From positions 62,001 to 126,000 of the forward strand of contig DHQB01000004.1 in NCBI GenBank assembly GCA_002410065.1: DNA of 64,000 nt, read 5' to 3'. Position numbers and translations under genes: made by a program. Within the stretch, counting starts at the first letter, position 1. The number at the start of each line of letters is the position of its first letter. The stretch comes from Bacteroidales bacterium UBA5349. GTDB lineage: Bacteria; Bacteroidota; Bacteroidia; Bacteroidales; Tenuifilaceae. This document shows positions 46,423 through 56,657 of this stretch, one piece after another. Under the pieces are notes generated by a model that was not told where the DNA came from, did not search any database, and saw only the letters and a program-made list of their open reading frames with translations.

Positions 46423-47781
46423 TTATTTAACCCACCCTGAATACTCGAAGTTGCAGTTTTGAAAAGAAGGATCGATGCGAATAAACGTTGTGTTAATTTT
46501 TTTCTGAGTCCATTCTGTAAAAACCTCTTCCTTTTTCTGCATTACGGCCATTTGCTGAATGATTGCGTAATCCTGTTCAATGCTAGCTTTATGCTGAGGA
46601 ATAATTCGGGTAACGGTTACAATCTTATTCACCACGTTGGCATGCTCATCGCGCGATTCGAAAGGGGCACTATTCTCACCAACCTTTAGGGTTTTAATAA
46701 CGTAATAATCGGCAGGAGCAAGTTGCTCCTTTTCGAAGAGTGAAGTGTTGGTTTTTGGATTAATCATAAGTCCACCGCTTAATCGAGTTTTCTCATCCTC
46801 GGAAAAGCGTTGTGCTGCTATCTTAAATGTAATTGAGTCAGAATTGATTAGGATAGCAATACTATCGAGCTTATTTAGGCTTTGGGTAAGTTGGTTTTGA
46901 CTATATGAAGGCTTCATAAGGATATGCCTAACATTTACCTGCTCGTTCCGTCGTTCAATCATTTGTATAAGGTGGAAACCGTACTCCGATTCAACAATTT
47001 GGCTTACCTGTCCCTCTTTTAAGTTAAATGCCACATCAGCAAAACTTTTCACAAGTTCATCGCGGGTTCTAAAGCCCAATTCACCTCCACGGGCAACGGT
47101 TGCTCTGTCCTCTGAATAAGCTACAGCCAGGGTAGAGAAGCGCTCGCCTTTTAAAATTCTTTCCCGTAAATCCAAAAGTTGCTCTCTCACGGCCAGTTTG
47201 GAATCACCAGAGGCAGGTGGATAAAGGACAATCTGTCTTATTTCATACTGTTCAGGAATAGTTGGTAAACTGTCAACAGGGAAATTGCGGAAAAGTTTCT
47301 TTACATCCGATGGGGTAACTGCCACTTTTTTAACAATACTTTCTTGCATTTGCTGTGCAACAAGGCTTTCTTTAATAGATTTCCTGAGGTCGTTTTTAAT
47401 CTGAAAAATTGATTTATTGAAGTACTTCTCCAATTCTGCCTCAGAACCTATTTGATTGATAAAATAGCGCAATCTGCGATCCATTTCACCTTCAACCATA
47501 GATGCACCAACCTCAATGCTATCAATAGCTGCTTGGTGAATTAGTAACTTGTGTACGAGTAAATCCTCAAAAACTTCACACTTAACATCACCCTGCATAT
47601 CAACGCCTTGCATTTTAAGCCTTAGATGCTCCTGCTCAATATCGGAAAGAAGAACTTTTTCTGATCCAACAACGCCAAGTACTTGATCAATTACGTGTTG
47701 TGCATTTGCAGTGCCAAGACTAAAAGTAATGATTGTGGATATAATTAACGTTTTAATAAAACGGCTGTGTGTTAATTTCAT
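46423..47781 (-). CDS. SurA-like periplasmic peptidyl-prolyl isomerase
   Basis: 452 residues: a signal peptide (ends ANAQ), the SurA N-terminal chaperone domain (VLGVVGSEKVLLSDIE), and parvulin domains (YEIRQIVLYPPASGDS…GGELGFRTRDELVKSFADVAF and VNVRHILMKPSYSQNQ…GGLMINPKT). It is a periplasmic chaperone for outer-membrane proteins. The OstA-like gene starts 21 bases downstream and the lipoprotein gene lies 14 bases upstream, so all belong to one transcript. Confidence 0.88.
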   Translation of the reverse strand: MKLTHSRFIKTLIISTIITFSLGTANAQHVIDQVLGVVGSEKVLLSDIEQEHLRLKMQGVDMQGDVKCEVFEDLLVHKLLIHQAAIDSIEVGASMVEGEMDRRLRYFINQIGSEAELEKYFNKSIFQIKNDLRKSIKESLVAQQMQESIVKKVAVTPSDVKKLFRNFPVDSLPTIPEQYEIRQIVLYPPASGDSKLAVREQLLDLRERILKGERFSTLAVAYSEDRATVARGGELGFRTRDELVKSFADVAFNLKEGQVSQIVESEYGFHLIQMIERRNEQVNVRHILMKPSYSQNQLTQSLNKLDSIAILINSDSITFKIAAQRFSEDEKTRLSGGLMINPKTNTSLFEKEQLAPADYYVIKTLKVGENSAPFESRDEHANVVNKIVTVTRIIPQHKASIEQDYAIIQQMAVMQKKEEVFTEWTQKKINTTFIRIDPSFQNCNFEYSGWVK

Positions 47782-47795
47782 TTTTTAAAGGAATG

Positions 47796-48659
47796 TTAGT
47801 TTACAAATAGGTTGAAGTGGTTGTGGTTCCTGGCATCGCTATAAATTTTCGATTCAAGATCCATTATTAATCGTTGTTTACGTTTGTTTATAATAATGCT
47901 TTGAATATTATTCTTCTCAAACCCGATTGGTGCTAGTTGACCTTGGTGCATTATTTCCCTAAAACTTATTAAGTAGGCTTGTGTACCATCGTTCACCTCT
48001 ATGCTTTTGTTGCTTAGTAGGTATCTCTCGGGATTGTTGAGTGGTTCTGGAAGTTCCCTAAGAATCCTTGAGAAGGGAATCCACTTATCGTTAAAGAAGT
48101 CGTATTTAGTTGCCACTTGATAGGCTAGATTATCGAGGGCTTTTATATCCTCCTCTTTGCTCGACTTATATAGATTTTTAATCTTTTCATAGTAAGGATC
48201 GTCGAGCCTAATTTTGATGAATAGGGCCTTAACAATACTCTCGTTTAAAACAAAGTTTGAGTTATTCTCTTTGTAGAAACGCTCAATTTCCTCATCGCTA
48301 ACAATGGTATCGAGGCGTTGTCGGATAAACTCCTGTTCGTACTTAAAAATTAGTAGTGATGAACGGTAGTCGTCAATTTGCTTGGAAACATTTTTTTGAC
48401 TATCGCTAAGGTTCTTTTCTGCTCTATTGAGCAGAAGTTGCTTCCTTACCCAACGATCGGCGTATGCCATAAGCAACTGTATGCTATCGGCTGAATTTAC
48501 GTTTTCAGGAAAAATATCTTCAACGTCGCTGATGTATAAATACTTGTCATATACTTGTGCTATTGGCTTCTTGTTTTCATTATTAGAGTTTATGCACCCA
48601 GAAAAAAGGAACAAGAAAAACAATGCCATGAGAGCAGGCCTATAATAAGTAATGTTCAT
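47796..48659 (-). CDS. SurA-like lipoprotein without a parvulin domain
   Basis: 287 residues starting with a lipoprotein signal (lipobox FSGC at about residue 22). The helical, SurA-N-like body (YISDVEDIFPENVNSADS… WVRKQLLLNRAE) lacks any parvulin active-site signature. It is probably a chaperone-type partner of the two SurA-like isomerases on each side. Similar parvulin-less lipoproteins occur at this position in other Bacteroidota gene clusters, to my knowledge without a defined function. Confidence 0.7.
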   Translation of the reverse strand: MNITYYRPALMALFFLFLFSGCINSNNENKKPIAQVYDKYLYISDVEDIFPENVNSADSIQLLMAYADRWVRKQLLLNRAEKNLSDSQKNVSKQIDDYRSSLLIFKYEQEFIRQRLDTIVSDEEIERFYKENNSNFVLNESIVKALFIKIRLDDPYYEKIKNLYKSSKEEDIKALDNLAYQVATKYDFFNDKWIPFSRILRELPEPLNNPERYLLSNKSIEVNDGTQAYLISFREIMHQGQLAPIGFEKNNIQSIIINKRKQRLIMDLESKIYSDARNHNHFNLFVN

Positions 48660-48731
48660 TCTACTAGTTTTTTGTATAGCTGCAAACTATAGTCAAATGC
48701 AAAGGTTAGCAAAAAATATAACCTTCAAAAG

Positions 48732-50696
48732 CTAATTAAGGTTAGAAGCTATTTCGTTGTAAAGCTCTTTATTAATGGTTACAGGATGCTTTTTTCTGAG
48801 TTGCTCCAACCATTCACTTTCAATATGTTCTTGATAATCGGCAATAACCTGTCCTCTAATCTGCTCGAGAGGTTTAGGCTCATCAAGTACAACTTTTATT
48901 GCCCTGATAAAAGTAAACTTATCATTTTCCTTCTGAATTGGGGATATTGCTTTGTCCCAATTTTTATGGTTCTTCACCTGTTGTGATGTGGCAAGTGCCA
49001 CAAACGGTTCAATGGTTATTAACGTGTCAGTTTTGCTTGCAAACTTGCTTATGAACTGAACATCGCTATAGCGCGTTCCGCGCTTCGATTTAGCGAGTTT
49101 ATGAGCTTTTTTTACTACTTTCTCATTAACTGCTCTATAGAGTTTTGCGTATACCCTTTCATCCCAGGTGTATTTTTTGATGTTTTCATTATAGAACTTT
49201 TCAATGCCTTCAGTGTCATTTGCCGCTTTGCTCCAAACCTGTTTGTCCATAATATCAAAAAGCAGAATTCCATCGTGATACTCTTTAAGGAGGTAGAAGA
49301 AATCTTTATTATTTTCAAGTAGCTGCTTTTCTTCATAGCCAATCACTACATCCTCAACAAAACTAGTGTATGCATCGTGTGCAATAAGGTTTAAAGGGGT
49401 ACTTTTTTGAACCTTTTTTTGCAGCTCAACCTTTTTCCCTATATCGCCAAGGGTATAATCTTTTTGGGCAAAAGTGAAAATCTTCTTGTTCTTATACTGT
49501 GGCAACATTTTCCATGATCCTTTGTAAATTGATGAGTCCACTAATCCATAAAATGTATTTAGAGCCTCTGTGTTGAGTTCGAAACCATACTTCTCCTTTA
49601 GTTTTTCAACAAAAACCTCTTTACCTATTTTCCCTCTTTCGTCACGAGCAAACTTAGTCTTAATCTCAGGTAGCATTTCGTCTAGGCTACCAATTGTTTT
49701 GCGCTCAAGAAGTTTTATGATATGCCAGCCAAATTGCGTTTGAATGGGTTGTGAAACCTCACCTGGTTTGGTAAGTTTAAATGCGGCTGATTCAAATTCA
49801 GGTATCATTCGGCCTGAGCCAAACCAAGGGAGTTCTCCTCCATTTCGAGCACTACCCTGATCTTGACTATACTTTTTAGCTAGTTCGGCAAAGTCCTGAT
49901 TCTGTAGAATAAGTTGATAAATAGAATCAATCTTGGCTTTTTCTTCTCTTTTCTGTTCTTTACTGGCTCCCTTTGAGGTTGCAATCATTATGTGGGCAGC
50001 TTTTATTTGGCCTATGGTTGGTCTTTTATCATTTAGTTTTATGATGTGGTATCCATAGCTGGTTCTTATTGGCATTGATACCTCATTGGTTTTTAAGTTG
50101 TAGGCTGCTTTTTCGAAAGGGTAAACCATTTGAAAAGCAGTGAAATATCCTAGAGTTCCGCCATTTTTGCTAACGCTTGGGTCGTCGCTAGTTGCTCTTG
50201 CAACTGTTTCAAAAGGTTCTCCATTAATAATTCTTTCCCTAATTTGAAGTGTTTTGTTGTATAGGGCTAAAGTATCTTCAGGAGTAGCATCTTTGGGAAT
50301 TAATAGAAGGATATGGCTTGCATTTATTTCGTATTTAAGCCTGTCATAAGCTTCTTTAATTAATGCTTCTTCAGTATCTGTATCAACCATAAAGGGTTGA
50401 ATAAGTTGTTTACGGTACGAGTCGAGTTCGTCCTGAAACTCACTTGTTTTATCAATTCCATTGGCTTTGGCTTCGGCAACCTTAAGCTTATAGATGATGA
50501 ATAGATCAAGATACTCATCTAAACTTTTTTTGTCAAGTTCGCTTACCATCTGATTGTTCTTAAGGTAAAACCTTTCGAACTCGCTTCGGGTTACTGTTTC
50601 GTTACCAACCGTAATAAGTATATCATTACTTTTTTGAGCGAAAGCGCTAAATGCGCTGATTAAAGCTACTAAACTGATAAAAATTAATCTTTTCAT
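48732..50696 (-). CDS. large PpiC/SurA-like peptidyl-prolyl isomerase
   Basis: 654 residues: a signal peptide (ends SAFA), a SurA-like N-terminal region, and two parvulin domains in the first half (ASHILLLIPKDATPE…GGTLGYFTAFQM and AAHIMIATSKGAS…GGELPWFGSGRM). A long C-terminal region of about 300 residues lacks an obvious domain. It follows guaB by 39 bases and begins the chain of three folding-related genes. Confidence 0.87.
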   Translation of the reverse strand: MKRLIFISLVALISAFSAFAQKSNDILITVGNETVTRSEFERFYLKNNQMVSELDKKSLDEYLDLFIIYKLKVAEAKANGIDKTSEFQDELDSYRKQLIQPFMVDTDTEEALIKEAYDRLKYEINASHILLLIPKDATPEDTLALYNKTLQIRERIINGEPFETVARATSDDPSVSKNGGTLGYFTAFQMVYPFEKAAYNLKTNEVSMPIRTSYGYHIIKLNDKRPTIGQIKAAHIMIATSKGASKEQKREEKAKIDSIYQLILQNQDFAELAKKYSQDQGSARNGGELPWFGSGRMIPEFESAAFKLTKPGEVSQPIQTQFGWHIIKLLERKTIGSLDEMLPEIKTKFARDERGKIGKEVFVEKLKEKYGFELNTEALNTFYGLVDSSIYKGSWKMLPQYKNKKIFTFAQKDYTLGDIGKKVELQKKVQKSTPLNLIAHDAYTSFVEDVVIGYEEKQLLENNKDFFYLLKEYHDGILLFDIMDKQVWSKAANDTEGIEKFYNENIKKYTWDERVYAKLYRAVNEKVVKKAHKLAKSKRGTRYSDVQFISKFASKTDTLITIEPFVALATSQQVKNHKNWDKAISPIQKENDKFTFIRAIKVVLDEPKPLEQIRGQVIADYQEHIESEWLEQLRKKHPVTINKELYNEIASNLN

Positions 50697-50735
50697 TTTT
50701 ATGTTATTTAAAAAGGGTGATTTCTATTTTTTTGT

Positions 50736-52208
50736 TTATCCTCTACTATAGTTTGGTGCTTCTCTGGTGATTGCAACATCGTGGGGATGACTCTCGGTTA
50801 TGCCAGCATTGGTTATCCTAACAAATTTGGCCTTTTTTAACGCTTCAATATTGGATGCACCGCAATACCCCATACCTGCTCTTAGCCCACCAATCATTTG
50901 GTAAAGCACTTCAGAAAGAGTGCCTTTATAGGGTACACGTGCAACAATTCCTTCTGGAACTAGTTTCTGTATATCGTCTTCTACATCCTGAAAGTAACGA
51001 TCCTTTGATCCCTGCTGCATGGCTTCGATAGAACCCATTCCTCGGTACGATTTAAATTTTCTTCCGTTATAAATAATTGTTTCTCCTGGCGATTCATCAA
51101 CACCAGCAAACATTGATCCGGCCATTATGGAGTCGGCACCAGCCGCTAAGGCTTTTACAATATCACCAGAATACCTTATACCACCATCGGCAATAACGGG
51201 TATGCCACGTTTTGCTAACGCTTTTGATACATCGAATATTGCATTAAGTTGGGGTACACCAACTCCGGCAATTACACGGGTAGTACAAATAGAACCAGGC
51301 CCAATGCCCACTTTTACCGCGTCGGCGCCAGCATCAGCAAGCGCAATGGCTGCTTCGGCTGTGGCAATATTTCCTACAACTATTTCCAGAGTGGGGAACT
51401 CTTTCTTAACTTTTTTAAGCATTTCAATAACGCCCTTTGTATGGCCATGCGCTGTGTCAATTACAACAGCATCAACTTTTGCCTCAACAAGTGCTTTAAT
51501 TCGTTCAATTGTATCTCTGGTTACACCAACACCAGCAGCAACCCTTAATCTGCCCTTTGCATCCTTAGATGCGGATGGGTTGTCCTTGGCTTTGGTAATA
51601 TCTTTATATGTAAGCAAACCCGCCAGCTTATAATCTTCATCAACAACGGGCAACTTCTCAATTTTATACTCTTGAAGAATTGCCTCTGCTTCATTAAGGC
51701 TTATGGTTCTTGTAGTAGTTATAAGCCCCTCGGAGGTCATAACATCTTTTATAGGTAAATCCATGTTGCGCATAAAACGTAAATCGCGATTTGTAACTAT
51801 ACCTATTAAAGTTCTGTCCACTTTAACAACCGGAATACCTCCAATTTTGTAATCCTTCATCAGCTTTAGGGCATCGCCAACAGTAGCATCGGGGCTAATT
51901 GTTACCGGATCGTATATCATTCCGCTCTCAGCTCGCTTTACAATTCTAACCTGATTGGCTTGCGCTTCGATACTCATGTTTTTATGGATAACCCCTATGC
52001 CGCCTTCCCGTGCAATTGCGATTGCCACTGCCGATTCTGTAACGGTATCCATTGCTGCGGTAACAATAGGCGAGTTAATCCTAATGTTCTTGGTAAACAT
52101 TGTTGTTGTGTCAACATTTCGGGGTAGCACCTCGGAGTATGCAGGAACTAGAAGAACGTCGTCGAATGTAAGTCCTTCGGTAACAACTTTTTCGTTCGAA
52201 AATGACAT
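50736..52208 (-). CDS. guaB: inosine-5'-monophosphate dehydrogenase
   Basis: 490 residues from the ATG at 52208, which gives the normal start SNEKVVTEGLTFDDVLLVPAYS; a longer frame to 52262 lacks family support. The TIM barrel is interrupted by two CBS domains. The catalytic loop GPGSICTTR contains the nucleophile Cys, and the flap ends with ESHPHD. It converts IMP to XMP, the rate-setting step to GMP. Confidence 0.96.
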   Translation of the reverse strand: MSFSNEKVVTEGLTFDDVLLVPAYSEVLPRNVDTTTMFTKNIRINSPIVTAAMDTVTESAVAIAIAREGGIGVIHKNMSIEAQANQVRIVKRAESGMIYDPVTISPDATVGDALKLMKDYKIGGIPVVKVDRTLIGIVTNRDLRFMRNMDLPIKDVMTSEGLITTTRTISLNEAEAILQEYKIEKLPVVDEDYKLAGLLTYKDITKAKDNPSASKDAKGRLRVAAGVGVTRDTIERIKALVEAKVDAVVIDTAHGHTKGVIEMLKKVKKEFPTLEIVVGNIATAEAAIALADAGADAVKVGIGPGSICTTRVIAGVGVPQLNAIFDVSKALAKRGIPVIADGGIRYSGDIVKALAAGADSIMAGSMFAGVDESPGETIIYNGRKFKSYRGMGSIEAMQQGSKDRYFQDVEDDIQKLVPEGIVARVPYKGTLSEVLYQMIGGLRAGMGYCGASNIEALKKAKFVRITNAGITESHPHDVAITREAPNYSRG

Positions 52209-52285
52209 GGCGTTAAGTTTAGAATTTTCGCTCGCCAAGTTACAAAAAAAAAATCTATGCAAACTGGATTGTTTTCAATAATACC

Positions 52286-52315
52286 TTGCTTCAATAAGTA
52301 TTTCCTTTACATTTG
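52286..52315 (+). promoter_or_regulatory. Bacteroidota promoter of the interrupted small gene
   Basis: TTG at 52286-52288, a 19-base spacer and TACATTTG at 52308-52315 fit the TTG-N19..23-TAnnTTTG consensus, the best match I found in the window. The ATG follows 45 bases later. Confidence 0.6.
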
Positions 52316-52360
52316 TATTAGTAAGCATTATACGGTAAGAAAATTAATAAACTAACTTTT

Positions 52361-53059
52361 ATGAGATTCCTCTATTTAATTTTATTATTTGTAACATTCT
52401 CTAGTTATTCTCAGGATAAATCGATAGAAATTTTACTGGAAACAGATAGAATAATCACAACAGAATGGATTGAACTTCATGAATTTCCGTTTTTTTAAAA
52501 TCCATATATTATAATTCACAGCATTGACGGTCCAAAGATTGAGATTGCCGATATTAAGCATTACAAGGGCAATGATCAATTTGGTAATTATAGACAATTG
52601 GATGTAATTGGTCTTGGTAAAAAAAGAGAATATTGCTTTATAGAAAGGAAATTTAAATTGGATTCTACAGAAAGAGTAAAAATATTTTATGACCAGTTTA
52701 TCTATGGATTAGATGAAAATTCAGGGAAAGTTAAGAATGTTAAATATTCCATAAATAACTATCAGATAAGGAAATTGAACTATAGGAATTTAAAGAATGA
52801 TATGATTGATATTGGTATTTCGACTAATAAACTTAAGAAAGTAAATCAACTTAGAATTGTTCAATATATATCAATAGGATTAGGAGCCGCTTTATTAACT
52901 GACGTAATAATTAGAAATAGGGAACCTAGGGATGCTGAATTTATGAATGCAAAATCAAGTTTGAAACTAATTGCAAGTGGACTGCTTTTTACATTTCCAT
53001 TAACTTTAGAAAAGCCTAAACAAGATAGATTAGTAAAAACGCTAAGAGATTTAGATTAG
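52361..53059 (+). pseudogene. hypothetical secreted/membrane protein gene with an in-frame stop
   Basis: Translation from the ATG gives a signal peptide (FLYLILLFVTFSSYSQ) and 45 residues, then TAA at 52496-52498. The same frame runs on without a stop for another 186 codons (HSIDGPKIEIADIKHYKGND… to TLRDLD), with a probable membrane helix near ISIGLGAALLTDVII. One substitution such as AAA or GAA to TAA explains this; no frameshift is needed. A good promoter still precedes it. I do not recognise the family; an alternative is that the downstream part starts at a later codon. Confidence 0.65.
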
Positions 53060-53213
53060 CCTTTGCTAGCATTGAGCCATAAAGCATTAGGGATTCAGTA
53101 ATTTTCTGACAATTCTTGTTATCTTTAACTTTCGCTATCGGGGAGTACTAAAATTTGGTCAGTAATCCCCCACAACTATATACCCAAGCACAGTTATAGC
53201 TAAACTACAACCA

Positions 53214-55124
53214 TTGAATAAGTTTGAGAAGATACTATACCATTACTGGGGATATACCTCGTTTCGTGAGGTTCAGGAAGAGGTTATTGAATCGGTATTC
53301 AACGGTAACGATACCCTTGCTCTAATGCCTACGGGTGGCGGCAAGTCTATTACATTTCAGGTGCCAGCCCTAGCCCAAGAGGGTATTTGTATTGTAATTA
53401 CACCACTGATCGCACTAATGAAGGATCAGGTTGAAAATCTCCAGAAAAAAGGCATTAAAGCAGCGGCCATACATTCTGGAATGACAAAGCACGAGATTGA
53501 GGTGATGCTCGATAACTGTGCGTATGGTGATTATAAATTTCTTTACCTCTCACCAGAACGACTGAATACAGAACTTTTTAGGGTAAGGCTACGCAAGATG
53601 AATGTGAATTTAGTAGCCATTGATGAGTCTCACTGTATATCGCAGTGGGGCTATGATTTTCGTCCATCGTACCAGCGTATTATTGAACTCAGAGAATTGC
53701 TTCCCGATATTCCCTTTTTGGCCGTAACTGCAACTGCAACCCCTGAGGTTGTTGATGATATTCAGGAAAAACTTGGTTTTAGGCAAAAGCGTGTTGTTAA
53801 GATGAGTTTTGAGCGCAAAAACCTGGTGTACCTAGTTCGAAATGTTGAAGATAAACTTAAACATTTAAAAAAGATTGTTGAATCAGTTCCTGGTACTGGA
53901 ATTATTTATGTTAGGAGTAGGCAAAAAACGAAAGAAATTGCATTAGAACTGCAAAAGTTGGGCATGAGTGCTGATTACTATCACGCAGGCTTATCTACAG
54001 AGGAAAGGAGTAAAAAACAGGACGACTGGCAGCATAACCGAACTCGTATAATTGTATCCACAAATGCCTTTGGGATGGGTATTGATAAACCAGATGTTCG
54101 ATTTGTGGTGCATATGGATTTACCCGATTCGCCCGAAGCCTACTTTCAGGAGGCGGGTAGGGGTGGACGCGATGGGAAATTGGCATACGCCATTCTGCTT
54201 TACAACAATACCGACAAGGCAAAATCAGAGCAACGGCTTGCAACTGCTTTCCCAGAGCCAGATGAGATTAAGCGTTGCTATAATGCACTTTGCTCATACC
54301 TAAACGTTGCCATTGGAGGCGGAAAGGATGAGGTTTACGACTTTAATATCATCGATTTTGCATCTACCTTTAAATTTAACTTTGTAACGGCACATAGCTC
54401 ATTAAAACTACTTGAACTTGAAGGGTATATTCAACTTACCGATGAGTTGGATAATCCCTCTAGGATAATGGTTGTTGTAAACAAGACCGATCTTTATAAA
54501 TACCAGGTTGCCCATGCTGAACTTGACTCGTTTATTAAGATTATACTTAGAACCTATGCAGGTTTGTTTAGCACATACATTAAGATTGACGAGCCATTTT
54601 TGGCCAGAACAGCAGGAATACCCCTTAATAGGGTAACCGAAAATTTGATAAAATTAGGCCGTGCAAAAATATTGAACTATATCCCTCGCAAAAAAACTCC
54701 TCTTGTAATATTTACCGAGGAGCGTTTGGATGATAAGAATTTAAGGATATCGAGGGAGAATTACCATGCGCGCAAGCAAAGATATTTCAAACGCATGGAA
54801 TCGATGAATAGTTATGCATCTGGAGTAACAAAATGCCGAAGCATTACACTGCTTGAATACTTTGGGGAGACCACCGCATCGCGATGCGGTAAATGCGATG
54901 TTTGTACATTGAGAAACGAGTTGGACATGAGCAAATACCAGTTCGATAGGATTGTTGAGCAGCTTAAGATAAATTTGGCAGAAAACCAGCTAACCCTTGA
55001 AGAGGTTGTTGAAAGGCTAAAATTCCCTCAAGACAGAACTACACGAGTTATTCGATGGCTTGTTGATAATTCTAAAATCATTAAAACGGAAGAAGGTTTA
55101 CTAAAATGGTCTAAAAAAGGGTAA
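53214..55124 (+). CDS. recQ: ATP-dependent DNA helicase RecQ
   Basis: 636 residues from a TTG start that reproduces the family N-terminus (FREVQEEVIESV). Walker A is TGGGKS at residues 40-45. DESHCISQWGYDFR is motif II plus the RecQ-specific loop, and QEAGRGGRDG is the arginine-finger region. The RQC zinc site is in CRSITLLEYFGE and RCGKCDVC. There is no HRDC domain, so it is the shorter form. It unwinds DNA in recombination and repair. Confidence 0.94.
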   Translation: MNKFEKILYHYWGYTSFREVQEEVIESVFNGNDTLALMPTGGGKSITFQVPALAQEGICIVITPLIALMKDQVENLQKKGIKAAAIHSGMTKHEIEVMLDNCAYGDYKFLYLSPERLNTELFRVRLRKMNVNLVAIDESHCISQWGYDFRPSYQRIIELRELLPDIPFLAVTATATPEVVDDIQEKLGFRQKRVVKMSFERKNLVYLVRNVEDKLKHLKKIVESVPGTGIIYVRSRQKTKEIALELQKLGMSADYYHAGLSTEERSKKQDDWQHNRTRIIVSTNAFGMGIDKPDVRFVVHMDLPDSPEAYFQEAGRGGRDGKLAYAILLYNNTDKAKSEQRLATAFPEPDEIKRCYNALCSYLNVAIGGGKDEVYDFNIIDFASTFKFNFVTAHSSLKLLELEGYIQLTDELDNPSRIMVVVNKTDLYKYQVAHAELDSFIKIILRTYAGLFSTYIKIDEPFLARTAGIPLNRVTENLIKLGRAKILNYIPRKKTPLVIFTEERLDDKNLRISRENYHARKQRYFKRMESMNSYASGVTKCRSITLLEYFGETTASRCGKCDVCTLRNELDMSKYQFDRIVEQLKINLAENQLTLEEVVERLKFPQDRTTRVIRWLVDNSKIIKTEEGLLKWSKKG

Positions 55125-55194
55125 ATATTTTCAGCTTTTTTACTTATTATTAACTAAGATATTTTTAAAAACATATTTCTTAATCCATAGTATT

Positions 55195-56655
55195 TTGAGA
55201 GCAGCAGTTATTGGTTCTGGAGTAGGTGGTATGGCAATAGCCATACGTATGGCTGTTAAAGGCTACAAGGTAACGGTGTTTGAACAGTCTAGCCGAGTAG
55301 GTGGTAAACTAAACGAGTTAAGGATGAATGGCTTTAGGTTCGATACAGGCCCGTCGTTATTTACTATGCCCGATTTGGTTGATGAACTTTTTGGCATTGC
55401 AGGTAACGAGGGTACAGATCTATTCAGCTACCAAAAACTTGAGAATGTAACCCGCTACTTTTATCCCGATGGTAAAGTATTAAATTCTTGGGCCGATCCT
55501 AATAGGTTTGCTCAGGAGGCTGAAACTATTTTGGGTGAGCCTGCAGTAAATATTCAGAAGTATTTATCGGAATGTAGCGACCTGTATCGCTTAACCTCCA
55601 AGATGTTTATTTTTAGTCCTTTCCCTACTTGGGAGGGTTTTAAATCGAAAGAGGCACAAGAACTTGGCAAGAATATAAAAAAGTTGAAGGCTTTTGAAAC
55701 CATGCATAAGGTTAATTCCCGCAGCTTCTCCAAGGCGCAAACGGTGCAACTTTTTAACCGATTTGCCACATACAATGGTTCAAACCCCTATAAAGCCCCT
55801 GGTACACTAACAATTATACCTCACCTTGAGCATAATGTGGGTGCCTATTTCCCCGAAAGAGGAATGTACTCTATTGCCGAGGCAATGCAGGAGTTGGCAA
55901 TAAAACTTGGGGTGAAATTTGAGCTGAATTGTTTGGTTCAGCGGATTGATTACAAGAATAATAAAGTTATTGGCATTATGGCCAATGGCGCTTCGGAGCC
56001 GTTTGACATTGTTGTTAACAATACGGATATCTTTAATGCATATCCTAAACTAATGCCTGAGCATAAGCTAAGCTGGTTCTACAAAAGGCAGAAACCATCA
56101 TCGTCGGCATTAATTTTTTACTGGGGCGTTAAGGGAGAATACTCAAGCCTTGATTTGCACAACATCCTTTTTAGTGCCGATTACCCTGGTGAGTTTAAGA
56201 TATTGGAAGGTAAGGGTATATCGACCGATCCAACGGTGTATATTTTTATAAGTTCAAAAATGGTTAAGCAAGATGCTCCAAAAGGTCATGAGAACTGGTT
56301 TGTAATGGTAAATGCACCTGCAGACAGTGGGCAGGATTGGGATGAGATTACAAAGACTACCCGAACTAATATCCTAAAAAAAATAAAGAAGGAAACAGGA
56401 ATAGATATTGAGCCAAGTTTAGTTTGTGAGGATATTTTAACGCCACCGTTAATTGAGCATAAAACGGGCTCATATCGTGGGGCATTGTATGGTATTAGTT
56501 CAAACAATAAATTTGCAGCCTTTAGTCGGCATCCAAACCGCTCAAAAAACATTGATGGACTTTACTTTACTGGTGGAAGCGTGCATCCGGGCGGCGGAAT
56601 TCCCTTATGCCTTGCATCGGCCAAAATAGTTGATAACTATATTAAACCTATTTAG
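55195..56655 (+). CDS. CrtI-family carotene desaturase, probably CrtD
   Basis: 486 residues from a TTG start: a Rossmann segment AAVIGSGVGGMAIAIRMAVKG, DTGPSLFTMPDLVDELF, and a C-terminal FAD segment (FTGGSVHPGGGIPLCLASAKI). The next gene, 2 bases downstream, encodes a CruF-like hydratase. This pairing is the usual crtD-cruF order in Bacteroidota that make monocyclic hydroxy-carotenoids, so a role as a 3,4-desaturase of a hydroxylated carotene end is inferred. It could also be a second phytoene desaturase. Confidence 0.8.
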   Translation: MRAAVIGSGVGGMAIAIRMAVKGYKVTVFEQSSRVGGKLNELRMNGFRFDTGPSLFTMPDLVDELFGIAGNEGTDLFSYQKLENVTRYFYPDGKVLNSWADPNRFAQEAETILGEPAVNIQKYLSECSDLYRLTSKMFIFSPFPTWEGFKSKEAQELGKNIKKLKAFETMHKVNSRSFSKAQTVQLFNRFATYNGSNPYKAPGTLTIIPHLEHNVGAYFPERGMYSIAEAMQELAIKLGVKFELNCLVQRIDYKNNKVIGIMANGASEPFDIVVNNTDIFNAYPKLMPEHKLSWFYKRQKPSSSALIFYWGVKGEYSSLDLHNILFSADYPGEFKILEGKGISTDPTVYIFISSKMVKQDAPKGHENWFVMVNAPADSGQDWDEITKTTRTNILKKIKKETGIDIEPSLVCEDILTPPLIEHKTGSYRGALYGISSNNKFAAFSRHPNRSKNIDGLYFTGGSVHPGGGIPLCLASAKIVDNYIKPI

Positions 56656-56657
56656 AT

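Noticed and set aside
51127..51633. Plus-strand frame of 168 codons within guaB
   Set aside because: Its Ala/Ser/Thr-rich text is the antisense of conserved GuaB codons; no start context or homology.
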